Shown here one piece after another: positions 9,002 through 18,569 of a stretch of DNA of 64,000 bases; the first letter of the stretch is position 1; each line of letters starts with the position of its first letter. This DNA comes from Limimaricola sp027213785 (GTDB taxonomy: Bacteria; Pseudomonadota; Alphaproteobacteria; Rhodobacterales; Rhodobacteraceae). Location: NCBI RefSeq assembly GCF_050847355.1, contig NZ_CP193761.1, positions 30,289 to 94,288 on the forward strand. The letters are read 5' to 3'. A model generated the notes under the pieces. It saw only the letters and a list, made by a program, of their open reading frames with translations, was not told the origin of the DNA and searched no databases. The position numbers and the translations under genes were made by a program.

Positions 9002-9483
9002 GAAACCACCTGACGACTAGTAAAAACGCCCCTCGAATGTCGGGCCAACACCCCAGATGCGCTGGGTAATTTGCAGCTCAGGCAACGCTTCCGTCTTGTG
9101 GTGTTGTGCTGGCTGGCGCGGCGTCGGCCCTCCTTCTCATGGTTCAGAGCTGGCAGCGGCAAGAGCGCCGGCAGCAGAAGCCAGCCTCAGGGGTGGTGGT
9201 CTATGCGGTGCTATTCCGCGTCCTCAATTACCTTCTGGCAGAATGGGCGAAAGACGAGGTTTCCAAGCTCTGCTTCTCTAACGATTCCGCCACCGTGGCC
9301 CATGCCTTGCAAGCGGAATTTCCCTAAGAGATCGCAGGCTGAGCTATGCACGCCGTAGAAGCTTGAAAACTCTACATCGAAAGCTCCATCGGGCGCGGGA
9401 TCATTCCTATCAAGGCCCGCGATTCCGCATGGGAATTGGCTGGCCAGACGCCTGTCATGGTGTCCGGCCAGCGATGGTTCATC
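9002..9483. other. Gene-free spacer
   Basis: No convincing gene is seen in these 480 bp; the short plus-strand frames have no recognisable domain. An inverted repeat, gctggcc at 9439 and ggccagc at 9466, lies just past the stop of the next minus-strand gene and could act as its terminator. The stretch next to 9002 must hold the promoter of the response regulator. Confidence 0.5.
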
Positions 9484-11508
9484 CTAGCCGAGCTCGCCCC
9501 AGCTGCCCCCCTCGCGAACATATATGGCGTCATCGAACTCCAGCCGTTCCATGCCGATCAGCACGTCGCGATCCTCGCCGATGGTCACGATCACCCTCTT
9601 GCCGAACGTCACGCCGTAATTACCGAACGCGCCGTCGAAGATGACCGTGTCGCGACCTGTGCCGCCGACCAACTTGTCGCTGCCGAGGTCGAAGATGAAG
9701 GTGTCGTCCCCGCCATCGCCCAGCACTACGTCATTGCCGGCACCGCCATCGAGCACGTCATGATCCGCACCACCGAAGAGCTTGTCGCGACCGCCATCGC
9801 CCGACAGCGTGTCGCCGCCCTTGCCGCCCAGAAGCTTGTCGTTGCCCTTGCCGCCATGGAGTTCATCGCTTCCGGTGCCGATGCCGCCCATGAGCTTGTC
9901 GCGGCCGGCATTGCCCCACAGCGTATCGTGGCCCTTGCCGCCCAGCAGCGTGTCGCGGCCACCGCCGCCCATGAGCTCGTCCCGGCCCGCATCCCCGGCA
10001 AGGATGTTTGCTCCGCCATCACCGATCAGCGTGTCATTGTGCGTGCTGCCATGGACGTTCTCGATCTTTACGAAGCGATCGCCCTCGGCTTCCCCGCCCG
10101 TGCCGGTTCCCTCCGCCAGGTTCACCGTGACGGCTTCATCCGAGTGGATGTAATCGGCCCAGTCGACGCCACCACGGCCATTGAGGATGTCGGCGCCATC
10201 ACCGCCGATGAGCACGTTGCCGATCTTGCTGCCCAGAAGCTTGTCATCCGCAGCGGAGCCGATCGCGCCCTCGAAGCTCTTGAAAGTGTCGCCATCTTCA
10301 TCGCCGCTCTTCGAGACGCCCTTCTTCAGGTTCACGGTGACGGCCTGCGCGAAAGAGCTGTAGTCGAGCGTATCGAAGCCCTTGCGACCGAAGAGCATGT
10401 CGGCATCCGCGCCGCCAGCGACGATGTCGTCGCCCTTGCGGCCGAGCACCATGTCCTCGCCGCCCAGACCGACGAGCAGGTCGTTGGCCTTCGTGCCCTT
10501 CAAGGTTTCGCCAGCATCGCTACCTTCCACCACATTGGTCACGGCCGAGAGGCGACCTTCGGCCACGTCTTGAACGGCGATCTCGAAATCACGGGTCAGG
10601 CCCAGTCCGGTTGAGTCCGTCGCAGTGACCGCGAGGGTGATGCTGTAGGCGTCCTCGAAATCGAGACTGGCCTTGCGCTTCAGCTTCAGCATGCCGCCGT
10701 CAGTCACCTTGAAGCGGTTGTCGGAGACGCTGAAACCATGCGTGTCGTCGGCATCCGGATCGGTGACGGTCAACCGGCCCACCTTGGCGCCGGTCGCGTT
10801 CTCGGCCAACAGGCCGAAGGAGGAGAGGGCGATATCGCTTGGGCCATTCAGGATCTGGCTGATCTGGATCGCGTTGATCTTGGCATTCTGGTTGTCCTTG
10901 ATGAAGGCCAGGTTCAGCTCGTCATCCACGGCGGTGTAGACCAACTCGCGTGTCAGGACCGTGCCCAGGAAGGGCTGCTTCTCCGGCGGGTTCGAGGTTT
11001 TCGGAGGTAGCTCTTGCCCCAGCGCCGCCGCCGCCTCGCCCAAGGGGTTGAGATCGGAGAACTCGTCAAAGGCCACACCGTCCACCGTCACGTCGAAGAT
11101 GCGGTCCTTGGCCGGAATGTCGAAGGCCCCGGTCCAGTTCTCGACATAGAGCAGCGTGATCTTGTAATGCGCACCGGCCTCGACCTCGAAATTGTAGGTC
11201 AGCGGCTCTTCCTCATCCGCCGTCGACGGCCGGCTTCTGTCAAAGCGCTCATGAACGAAAAGCTGCCAAGGCGCGTAGCCCGCCACCTCCGGGTCGATGT
11301 AATCGACCTCGTTTTCTGAGTCGGTGAGCTTGCTCATGAACTCGTTGTCGACATCACCGGTGACGGAGACCGGCCCCGGGCCGTTCTCAAGCGCCAGATC
11401 GCCGGTCCAGACCAGGCCGCCATCGATCGCGGCCACATCGGTGCTGCCGGCATTGACCCGGTAAATGATGTTTTCGGTGAAGTCGGGAGGATTGGAGTGA
11501 ATAGCCAA
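9484..11508 (-). CDS. Malectin / cadherin-like / RTX calcium-repeat protein, paralogue 2
   Basis: About 674 residues. A malectin-like domain (10-270, with KITLLYVENWTGAF and KINAIQISQI) is followed by a cadherin-like domain (275-350) and the longest RTX array of the three paralogues (about 360-620), with many GGxGxDxL nonapeptides such as GGGGRDTLLGGKGHDTLWG. The C-terminus LEFDDAIYVREGGSWGELG parallels paralogue 3. There is no signal peptide, consistent with type I secretion. The start is taken at TTG 11508, 8 nt after AGAGG, as in the other copies; an upstream in-frame start at 11637 is possible. No type I transporter gene is in the window. Confidence 0.9.
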   Translation of the reverse strand: MAIHSNPPDFTENIIYRVNAGSTDVAAIDGGLVWTGDLALENGPGPVSVTGDVDNEFMSKLTDSENEVDYIDPEVAGYAPWQLFVHERFDRSRPSTADEEEPLTYNFEVEAGAHYKITLLYVENWTGAFDIPAKDRIFDVTVDGVAFDEFSDLNPLGEAAAALGQELPPKTSNPPEKQPFLGTVLTRELVYTAVDDELNLAFIKDNQNAKINAIQISQILNGPSDIALSSFGLLAENATGAKVGRLTVTDPDADDTHGFSVSDNRFKVTDGGMLKLKRKASLDFEDAYSITLAVTATDSTGLGLTRDFEIAVQDVAEGRLSAVTNVVEGSDAGETLKGTKANDLLVGLGGEDMVLGRKGDDIVAGGADADMLFGRKGFDTLDYSSFAQAVTVNLKKGVSKSGDEDGDTFKSFEGAIGSAADDKLLGSKIGNVLIGGDGADILNGRGGVDWADYIHSDEAVTVNLAEGTGTGGEAEGDRFVKIENVHGSTHNDTLIGDGGANILAGDAGRDELMGGGGRDTLLGGKGHDTLWGNAGRDKLMGGIGTGSDELHGGKGNDKLLGGKGGDTLSGDGGRDKLFGGADHDVLDGGAGNDVVLGDGGDDTFIFDLGSDKLVGGTGRDTVIFDGAFGNYGVTFGKRVIVTIGEDRDVLIGMERLEFDDAIYVREGGSWGELG

Positions 11509-11760
11509 AACAATGACCTCTGGGTTACACGTTAAAAAAACCGAGAGACGCAAAACCCGCGCCTCAGACGGCACGTCATGGGCTGTTGGACACGAAACGA
11601 CAAAGCGGGAATGATCAACCAGAAATGGTAAAAACAATCATTCGCAATTCTGGTCCTATTCGACCCCGCAATCGCTTTTACGGATCCGTGGCTCCTCGCA
11701 CCTGCCTTGAGGTTAAACGGACGCCGCCACGAAGCAACCATTTTTTTGCCACAATCCGCT
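11509..11760 (-). promoter_or_regulatory. Conserved upstream block of RTX paralogue 2
   Basis: Shares with paralogue 3 the plus-strand motifs acgcaaaacccgcgcctcag-like, ttttacggatccgtggctcc-like, and an identical agcaaccatttttttgcca (11737-11755 compared with 15431-15449). The block diverges in its middle part. It probably carries a common promoter or operator. Similarity to the paralogue 1 leader is weaker but includes the AGAGG site and the ttaaaaa stretch before it. Confidence 0.65.
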
Positions 11761-11929
11761 GGCGATGAAATGATCTTGCGTCAGGATTCCCTATTGTCAC
11801 CAATTTGGAAACGCTCCATCCGGCTATGCGCTTGGTTGCCGTGAGCAATAGGGCGTGCCCCTGCTTCGCAATCCGCGGGCCCTGCGGCTTCGGTCAAGAC
11901 CGGTGACCTGCCCCCCGCCGGTCCCTCGG

Positions 11930-12787
11930 TCATAGTGAGAGTTTGCGGGTTTGAGATTGGTAGTTGGACTGGTCGTTTCGGGCAAGCGCGCCGGGCGCGG
12001 CGCTCTCAAATTGCTCAAGCGCTCGGCGCGCCTCGAGCGGCGTCTGGTTCCCGAGCGAGGAGTGCGGCCTGACGGTATTGTAGTCGTAGCGCCAGAAGGC
12101 CAGCTTTCGCCGGGCATCGTCCAAGGTGTCGAAGACCTCCTCGTTCAGCAGCTCGTCGCGCACGCTGCCGTTGAATGACTCGATGAAGGCATTCTGCTGC
12201 GGCTTTCCGGGGTCGATATAGTGCCAGGGCACCGCGTTCTGATCGGCCCATTTCAGAATGGCCCGACTGGTGAGCTCCGTTCCGTTGTCGCTGACAATGC
12301 AAGCGGGCTTCCCGTAGATCCGCACCAGCGCGTCCAGCTCGCGCGCGACACGGGCACCCGAGATGCTGGTGTCGGCGATCAGGCACAGGTTCTCGCGGCA
12401 GCAGTCGTCGATCACCGCGAGGATGCGGAACTTGCGCGAGGCGCCGAAGCTGTCCGACAGGAAGTCGAGCGACCAGCGGGCATTGGGATGCGTCGCCTCC
12501 GGCATCGGTGTGCGCGTGCCTCGAGCCCGCTTTCGCCCACGTCGTCGCTTCACCGACAGCCCTTCCTCGCGGTAGAGCCGATACAGTTTCTTGTGGTTCA
12601 TGATCATGCCTTTGCGCTCCAGCAAGATGCCGATCCGGCGGTAGCCGAACCGACGCCGCTTCCCGGCGATCTCCTGCATCTCCCTGCGGATCTCGGGGCA
12701 GTCCGGCGGGCGTGGGCGCCGGACTGTCTTGGGATCGACACCGACAAGCTGGCAGGCCCGGCGTTGCGAGATCTGGTGATCCCGCAT
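11930..12787 (-). CDS. IS3-family transposase OrfB (DDE integrase core)
   Basis: A 285-residue catalytic subunit. The acidic triad is visible in WSLDFLSD, IVSDNGTEL and IESFNGSVRDE, and RPHSSLGNQTP closes the rve domain. The open frame continues upstream of this ATG toward OrfA, so the active protein is likely an OrfAB frameshift fusion. Nothing is missing. Confidence 0.94.
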   Translation of the reverse strand: MRDHQISQRRACQLVGVDPKTVRRPRPPDCPEIRREMQEIAGKRRRFGYRRIGILLERKGMIMNHKKLYRLYREEGLSVKRRRGRKRARGTRTPMPEATHPNARWSLDFLSDSFGASRKFRILAVIDDCCRENLCLIADTSISGARVARELDALVRIYGKPACIVSDNGTELTSRAILKWADQNAVPWHYIDPGKPQQNAFIESFNGSVRDELLNEEVFDTLDDARRKLAFWRYDYNTVRPHSSLGNQTPLEARRALEQFESAAPGALARNDQSNYQSQTRKLSL

Positions 12788-12825
12788 CGCCCGCAGGGCT
12801 GCCTCTCGCCGCCTGGCCAGTGTCG

Positions 12826-13089
12826 TCAGTTCTTTCCCAGAAGGTCTTTCAGAACCACGTTGTCCAGCATGGCATCGGCCAGCAGGCGCTTGAGCTTGGC
12901 GTTCTCATCCGCCAGCGCCTTCAACCTCGCGGCGTCGGACACTTCCATGCCGCCATACCGGGCCTTCATCTTGTAGAACGTCGCCGGGCTGAGCCCATGG
13001 CGACGACACACTTCGGCAGTTGGCATCCCGGCTTCCTGCTCCTTGATCATTCCGATGATCTGCGCCTCGGTGAAGCGGCTCTTTCGCAT
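12826..13089 (-). CDS. IS3-family transposase OrfA
   Basis: 87 residues with an N-terminal helix-turn-helix (SRFTEAQIIGMIKEQEAG, VCRRHGLSPATFYKMKARYGG) and a C-terminal leucine-zipper-like helix (about 55-80). It begins with ATG; upstream on the coding strand is a gaaggagcag ribosome site. It pairs with the OrfB gene that follows on the same strand. Confidence 0.93.
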   Translation of the reverse strand: MRKSRFTEAQIIGMIKEQEAGMPTAEVCRRHGLSPATFYKMKARYGGMEVSDAARLKALADENAKLKRLLADAMLDNVVLKDLLGKN

Positions 13090-13270
13090 CGTCTGCTCCT
13101 TCGCGATTGAGCAAACTCTACATCAGACTGAGGGATCGCGAGGGGGGCAGGTCACCGGCATTGATCCATGCCATGAGCGCGCGCCCCGCACCGAATACGG
13201 CGGTGTCACCGGCACGGTTCTCCGGCCCGCGTGAGGGCGCGGAGTCCCATGGCCTCAGGATCGTGTCGCT

Positions 13271-13295
13271 CGAGACCGGGCTGTGGCCGGTCTCG
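13271..13295 (-). terminator. Hairpin after RTX paralogue 3
   Basis: A perfect 9-bp stem, cgagaccgg with ccggtctcg, around a 7-base loop, located about 36 bp past the stop codon of the gene at 13331. No T-run follows in the direction of transcription, so it may act as a weak terminator or as a 3' stabilising hairpin. Confidence 0.5.
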
Positions 13296-13330
13296 GGCCA
13301 AGACGCGCGTTCGACCGCTTCGATCTCTTC

Positions 13331-15202
13331 CTAGCCGAGCTCGACCCAGTTCGCACCCTGGCGGACATAGGTGGTGTCGTCGAACTCCAGCCGCTCCATG
13401 CCGGTGAGCACGTCGCGATCCCCCTCAAAGGTGACGATCACCTTCTTGCCGAGATTCACGCCGTAATCGCCGAAGTCACCATCGAACATGACCGTGTCGC
13501 GGCCTTTGCCGCCCACCAGCTTGTCGTTGCCAAGATCGAAGATGAAGGTATCGGCTCCGCCGCCGCCCAGCACCCTGTCATTGCCGGCGCCGCCATCGAG
13601 CTTGTCGCCGCCGCCTCCGCCCGTGATCTTGTCCCGGCCATCATCGCCGACGAGAACGTTCTTGCGACCATCGCCGACGAGCGTGTCGTTGTGCGTGCTG
13701 CCATGGACGTTCTCGATCTTCAGCAGTCGGTCACCCTCGGCATCACCCCCCACGCCGCTGCGTTTGGCCAGGTTCACCGTCACGCCTTCATCCGAGGCGC
13801 TGTAGTCGGCCCAGTCCTTGCCGCCTCGACCATTGAGGGTATCGGCCCCCGCGCCGCCGATCAGCACGTTTCCAGCCTTGGAGCCCAAGAGCTTGTCGTT
13901 CGCGTCGGAGCCGATCACGCCTTCCATGCTCTTGAACTTGTCGCCGCGCGCATCGCCGCCCTTGGCCACGCCCTTTTGCAGGTTGACGGTAACGCCCTTT
14001 GCGGAGTCGCTGTAGTCGAGCGTGTCGAAGCCCTTGCCGCCCACGAACTTGTCGGCGCCCTTGCCGCCGGCCATGATGTCATCACCCTTGCGGCCGATGA
14101 GCGTGTCCTTGCCACCTAGGCCGACGATCAGGTCGTTGGCTTTCGTGCCCTTCAGGGACTCGCCGGCATCGCTGCCTTCGACCACGTTGGTCACGGCCGA
14201 GAGACGGCCTTCGGCCACATCCTGCACGGCGATCTCGAAGTTCTGGCTCAGGCTCAGCCCATCCGCATCCGTTGCCGTGATGGTGAGGGGGATGCTGTAG
14301 GCCTCCTCGAAGTCGAGACTGGCCTTGGCCTTCAGTTTCAGCACACCGTCCACCACTTCGAAGCGGTCGTCGGAGACGGTGATCTCGGGCGCGTCACCGC
14401 CATCCGGATCGGTGACCGACACTTCGCCCACCACGGCGCCGGCGGCGTTCTCGGTCACCTGGGTGGCGGACAGTTCGATCTCGCTGGGCATCTCCAGGAT
14501 CTGGCTGATCTGGATCGCGTTGATCTTCGGGTTCTGATTTTTGTCGATGAAGGTAAGGTTCAGTTCGTCATCCACGGCCGTGTAGACCAGTTCTCGGGTC
14601 AGCACCGTGCCGAGGAAGGGCTGCTTGGCCGACATCTTCGACGGTGTCGGCGGCAGTTCCTGCCCCAGCGCCGCCGCCGCTTCACCCAGCGGGTTCATAT
14701 CGGCGAACTCGGCAAAGGCAGTGCCATCGACCGTCACGTCGAAGATCCGGTCATTCTGCGGAATGCGAAACGCCCCGGTCCAGTTCTCGACGTAGAGCAG
14801 CGTGATCTTGTAGGTCGCACCGGTCTCGACGTCGAAGTTGTAGGTCAGGGGCTCGTCATCATTCGGTAGCGGCCTGATCTTGTCGTGGCGCTCGTGGACG
14901 AAGAGCTGCCAAGGCGCGTAGTCCGCCACTGCGGGATCGGTGTAAGTGACCTCCGCTTCGGAGTCGGTGCTCTTGCTGGTGAACTCGTGTTCGACATCGC
15001 CGGTGACGGAAACCGGCCCCGTGCCGTTCTCAAGCGCCAGATCGCCGGTCCAGACCGGGCCGCCATCGATCGCGGCGACATCGGTGCTGCCGGCATTGAC
15101 CCGGTAGACGATGGTTTCGGTGGAGGCAGGGATGACCTGCTGCGCCTCGGGCGTATCGTCGATATCGGACGCGCTGGCGGAAAGATTGGGGGAAAGTGCC
15201 AA
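13331..15202 (-). CDS. Malectin / cadherin-like / RTX calcium-repeat protein, paralogue 3
   Basis: About 623 residues. After a short Ser/Ala/Asp-rich start come a malectin-like domain (about 30-285), a cadherin-like domain (290-365) and RTX repeats (370-580; for example GGGGGDKLDGGAGNDRVLG). It ends DDTTYVRQGANWVELG. It is closest to the first 510 residues of the giant paralogue and shares its leader most closely. No signal peptide is seen, so type I secretion is expected. The start is TTG 15202 with AGAGG 9 nt upstream; a GTG at 15244 is the longer alternative. Probably a secreted calcium- and sugar-binding protein; ligand unknown. Confidence 0.9.
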   Translation of the reverse strand: MALSPNLSASASDIDDTPEAQQVIPASTETIVYRVNAGSTDVAAIDGGPVWTGDLALENGTGPVSVTGDVEHEFTSKSTDSEAEVTYTDPAVADYAPWQLFVHERHDKIRPLPNDDEPLTYNFDVETGATYKITLLYVENWTGAFRIPQNDRIFDVTVDGTAFAEFADMNPLGEAAAALGQELPPTPSKMSAKQPFLGTVLTRELVYTAVDDELNLTFIDKNQNPKINAIQISQILEMPSEIELSATQVTENAAGAVVGEVSVTDPDGGDAPEITVSDDRFEVVDGVLKLKAKASLDFEEAYSIPLTITATDADGLSLSQNFEIAVQDVAEGRLSAVTNVVEGSDAGESLKGTKANDLIVGLGGKDTLIGRKGDDIMAGGKGADKFVGGKGFDTLDYSDSAKGVTVNLQKGVAKGGDARGDKFKSMEGVIGSDANDKLLGSKAGNVLIGGAGADTLNGRGGKDWADYSASDEGVTVNLAKRSGVGGDAEGDRLLKIENVHGSTHNDTLVGDGRKNVLVGDDGRDKITGGGGGDKLDGGAGNDRVLGGGGADTFIFDLGNDKLVGGKGRDTVMFDGDFGDYGVNLGKKVIVTFEGDRDVLTGMERLEFDDTTYVRQGANWVELG

Positions 15203-15455
15203 GATCGTTACCTCTGGAATACGCGTTAAAAAACGGAGAAGCACAAAATCCGCATCTCAAACGGCATGTCATGGCTGCCGGGAAATGACCTGATCAGGTT
15301 CGGAAAATGGCCTACGGAATGCAATAGGCCGTTATTGCCGATCCATGATCCCACTCGACACCGCAATATCTTTTGCGGATCCGCTGCTCCTCACACCTGT
15401 ATGGAAGACGTTAGCAATCCCGCGCTACGGAGCAACCATTTTTTTGCCACAATCT
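15203..15455 (-). promoter_or_regulatory. Conserved upstream block of RTX paralogue 3
   Basis: About 250 bp that align with the leaders of both other paralogues: near-identical to the first over 15203-15405 and sharing agcaaccatttttttgcca (15431-15449) with the second. It is a bridge between the two other copies and thus the best place to look for the common regulatory site. Confidence 0.7.
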
Positions 15456-15986
15456 AATATTGTGAAGACAATCTTCGGGATGGCTCTTCATTGGGTCGAC
15501 CCGAGGGAACGCGCCGTTCGAGAGGGGCGGGGTGATGTCGCGGACGTTCCTGGCGATTGCCGCGCGCCTTCCAGCAAGGGGGAGACAGCTCAAGGCCGGA
15601 CCCGGATGACACACCGCATTGACCGATCGCGAACCCATCCGCCTAGGTCGACTGGATCAGTAAAATGCCAATCTACCTTCGATGTCGTGGTCACTTTGCC
15701 TAATACCGACCTTCCGGTTTGGCTCGCGAGGGCAAACGCAGCGCATCTCACTCTCAGAGACGCTGGAACCACTCGATTGATGACCGACCACCGCACCTCG
15801 TGGCGGCGGGGTGAGAGCCGAGCGACTGCTTAGTCTGTCATGGGACCCCGCGATGCTTGGCGGGATCCCGCTTGTTATCGCGGTGGTTTCGGCTCTGATA
15901 TGGGGTCAAGGCAGAGCCGACTGCCGCCGCCTCACTTATACGAAGGCGAAGTCGCTATCCTCGAAGACGAGTGTGAATTCAATGCT
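15456..15986. other. Gene-free spacer before IS30
   Basis: No convincing coding region is seen. An inverted repeat, cggctctg near 15889 and cagagccg near 15913, and a nearby gggaccccgc/gcgggatcccgc pair can form hairpins; a function is not apparent. Confidence 0.4.
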
Positions 15987-17047
15987 GGTTGCGACACGGG
16001 TTCAGGACCGGTCGAGTTGGCGGAGTTCCTCTGCGAAGGCCTCGGCCGGTGTCCAGTAGCCGAGGCAGCGTCTTGGCGTGGCGTTTAGCTGCGCGCTAAT
16101 CTCGACCATCGCACGATCCGATAGAGCGACGATGGCCGTATCGCGCGGCAGGTAACGCCGGGCACGCTTGTTCAGGTTCTCGACCGAGCCCTTTTGCCAA
16201 GGTGCCTGCGGAGCGCAAAACCACGCTTCGGTGCCTATACCCGTTCTCAGATCACGCCAGCGGTTGAACTCAAGCCCCCGGTCGAAGGTAATTGAGCGCC
16301 GAGCAGACAGGGGCAGGGGCGACAGCAGGGTGATCAGGCGGTTCATCAGGTGCTTCGAGCTGCGGTCGTTGTTGCGGAACAGGACTGCATAGCGGGTCTT
16401 GCGCTCCACCAGCGAGGCCGCGTTGGCCTTGTCCAACTCCTTGCGAAAGATCATCAAATCGCCTTCCCAGTCGCCGAGCCGGCTGCGGTCGTTGACGTGA
16501 TCCGGCCGGTTCTGGATCGCGCGTTCCAATGGAAAGACGAGACTTCGGGGCCGACGGGCGTAGCGAGGTTTGCGCTGGCGGCGACGCTCGGGCAGGTGAC
16601 GCGCCAGGTCCTGGCTCTGACCATCCTGCGAATAGACGAAAGCGTAGATCGTCTCATGGCAAATGGTGCTGCGATGCTCTTCGAAGCGGAGCCGCCCGGC
16701 GATCTGCTCAGGTGACCAACCGGCTTTCAAGCGATCGATGACGGCCTCGCGCAGGGCCGTCATCCGGATCAGTTTGCGATGCCTGTGGCGACGCTCGGCA
16801 GCCCGTTTCTGGGCCAGCATGCCGTAGTAGCCGCTGAGCTGGGGCAGCTCGCTGTCTTCGAACCGATTACGCTGGATCTCGCGGTAGATCGTCGAACGGT
16901 GGCGGGACAATCTCGCCGCGATGTTCGCGACGGACATCTTCGCCTGTAGGGGGTCTTCAACCAGACGCTGTTCTCGTAGATCCAGCTCGCGGTAGGCCAT
17001 CTTCCAAACTCCTGTATTTGCGACAGGATAGAACGTTTGTCGCAACC
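15987..17047 (-). mobile_element. IS30-family insertion sequence (ends approximate)
   Basis: An element carrying one IS30-type transposase. The sequence ggttgcgaca at 15987-15996 is found inverted, tgtcgcaacc, at 17038-17047; these are the best candidates for the inner part of the terminal repeats, but the real ends may lie some bases further out. No target duplication could be confirmed. Confidence 0.7.
16002..17000 (-). CDS. IS30-family transposase
   Basis: About 332 residues. An N-terminal HTH (about 15-45: MSVANIAARLSRHRSTIYREI) typical of IS30 is followed by a DDE integrase core: GDWEGDLMIF (first D), ITFDRGLEFNRW (second D) and the C-terminal ENLNKRARRYLPRD (E). The start at 17000 follows a ggagtttggaag ribosome site; the in-frame upstream extension is unlikely. 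Full length, apparently intact. Confidence 0.93.
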   Translation of the reverse strand: MAYRELDLREQRLVEDPLQAKMSVANIAARLSRHRSTIYREIQRNRFEDSELPQLSGYYGMLAQKRAAERRHRHRKLIRMTALREAVIDRLKAGWSPEQIAGRLRFEEHRSTICHETIYAFVYSQDGQSQDLARHLPERRRQRKPRYARRPRSLVFPLERAIQNRPDHVNDRSRLGDWEGDLMIFRKELDKANAASLVERKTRYAVLFRNNDRSSKHLMNRLITLLSPLPLSARRSITFDRGLEFNRWRDLRTGIGTEAWFCAPQAPWQKGSVENLNKRARRYLPRDTAIVALSDRAMVEISAQLNATPRRCLGYWTPAEAFAEELRQLDRS

Positions 17048-17306
17048 CACGTGTGGATGCCCCCGTTTATGCGAGTGAATTATCGACGTCTGGATAGCAT
17101 GATCGGGTGCTGTCACGTGTCCGGCCTGTTTGTGCGGCGCATGTGACCGCTGGCCCTTATGGAGATACGCGAACTTGGGTCCAAATCAGTTTATCGGGCT
17201 CGAAGCCGCGAAGGGTTGCACTGGTTTCCCGAGTTCATTCTCGTCGATCCGCTTTCCTTAGTCGATCCTTTCGTCCTCACACACCTGCCGGGATCTGAGG
17301 TTTGCC

Positions 17307-18332
17307 TTATGCGACAGACCTCGGAACTCGATAGTCTTGGCCCGTCGCCAGCATTGCCCAAAGCCTCCGGGCCATACGGTTGGCCAAAGCAACCGCCACG
17401 ACCATTCGAGGCCGCGTCTCGAGTGTACGGGTGAGCCACGGTTCGACGCAACGCTTTCTCCGTTCGATGGCATTGAGCACGGACATAGCTCCTATGATCA
17501 GCAGCCGTCTGACGTCTTTCTGGCCCATTTTCGTGACACGCCCCAACCGGTCCTTGCCGCCGGTTGAATGCTGCCTGGGAACCAAGCCAAGCCACGCGGC
17601 GAAATCGCGGCCGGTCCGGAAATTCTCTGCGGGCGGGCAGAATGCTTGAACTGCCATCGCCGACATAGGACCGACGCCCGGCATCGTTTGCATCAGCTGC
17701 GCGTCACGCGACGACCTCGCGCGCAGCTTGATCTTTGCATCCAAAGCCGAAATCTGCTCGCTTATTGTAGCGATCTGTACCAGAAGGCACTCTGCCAACG
17801 ATCCTGCCAGGTCAGGCAACTCTCTGGCTCGTGCTTCGACTTCATGTCTGAAGGTGTCCGGGTTTCGGATCCTGAGCCGAAGCACAATCCCGAATTCGGC
17901 CAGATGTGCGCGAAGTCCATTGATGCTCTGCGTTCTCTGGCGCACGAACATCTCGCGCGTCCGGAAGAGCATCGCTTGGGATTGCTGGTCTGGCGTCTTC
18001 ACAGGTACGAAGCGCATCGATGGCCGTAACGCCGCTTCAGTAATCGCCTCCGCATCGACGGCGTCGCTCTTGTGGCGTTTGACGAACGGTTTCACGTACC
18101 CAGCTGGAACCAGCCGCACCTCATGTCCAGCAGATTGCGCTTCTTGGCCCCAGTAGTGAGCGGAAGCACAGGCTTCCATTGCGATGACGCAGCGCGGTGC
18201 TTCTGCCAGAAACCTGGTGAACTGAGACCGGCTTAACTTCTTGCGGTAGATCGCATGGCCACCAACGTCAGCAGCATGAATCTGGAAGACGTGTTTCGCC
18301 AGATCAACGCCTACGATGAATACCTCTGACAT
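17307..18332 (-). CDS. IS110-family transposase (DEDD)
   Basis: About 341 residues. The N-terminal RuvC-like DEDD domain begins FIVGVDLAKHVFQIHA and includes the KSDAVDAEAITEA segment; the C-terminal transposase_20 domain contains MPGVGPMSAMAVQAF, FAAWLGLVPRQ and the serine-bearing region near LIIGAMSVLNA. ATG 18332 has a perfect aggagg site 6 nt upstream; the longer frame from 18380 is unlikely. IS110 elements lack inverted repeats, so the element borders could not be set. Confidence 0.93.
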   Translation of the reverse strand: MSEVFIVGVDLAKHVFQIHAADVGGHAIYRKKLSRSQFTRFLAEAPRCVIAMEACASAHYWGQEAQSAGHEVRLVPAGYVKPFVKRHKSDAVDAEAITEAALRPSMRFVPVKTPDQQSQAMLFRTREMFVRQRTQSINGLRAHLAEFGIVLRLRIRNPDTFRHEVEARARELPDLAGSLAECLLVQIATISEQISALDAKIKLRARSSRDAQLMQTMPGVGPMSAMAVQAFCPPAENFRTGRDFAAWLGLVPRQHSTGGKDRLGRVTKMGQKDVRRLLIIGAMSVLNAIERRKRCVEPWLTRTLETRPRMVVAVALANRMARRLWAMLATGQDYRVPRSVA

Positions 18333-18569
18333 CTTTTCCTCCTGCATTGCCCCGAGCCAGAGCAGCTCGGACGGTCCCACATTGGACCGGCAGGAGGGGC
18401 ATCCAATCCATCAGTTTAGAAAGTGCCTGCTACAAACAGCCTATGCGTGTAACGTTCATTATGTTAAATATTGAAAGCGATTTGCGGACGTAGCCAAGAT
18501 ACGAACTAGACCCGTATCCTGGTTCGATGCCCTGCAAGCCACATTGATCGCAGGGCACCGAATTGCAAA

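Larger units (their letters stand above)
11904..13154 (-). mobile_element. Complete IS3-family (IS407-type) insertion sequence, second copy type
   Basis: A 1251-bp element bounded by inverted repeats: tgacctgcccccc at 11904 and its complement ending at 13154. CCGG occurs on both sides (11900-11903 and 13155-13158), a 4-bp target duplication. It holds orfA and orfB on the minus strand. It differs clearly in sequence from the element at 567-1786, so they are separate insertions. It landed between RTX paralogues 2 and 3, beyond the 3' end of paralogue 3 and upstream of the conserved block of paralogue 2. Confidence 0.94.

Noticed and set aside
9436..10614. 392-codon plus-strand frame opposite RTX paralogue 2
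   Set aside because: Shadow of the RTX repeats; it has no ribosome site or recognisable fold.
15345..15833. 162-codon plus-strand frame between the leader of paralogue 3 and IS30
   Set aside because: It covers the conserved non-coding leader, has no ribosome site and its composition does not look like protein.
17220..17290. Possible fourth copy of the RTX leader near the IS110 element (gatccgctttcc, cctcacacacctgc)
   Set aside because: Only short pieces match and the order is not kept, so chance similarity is as likely.
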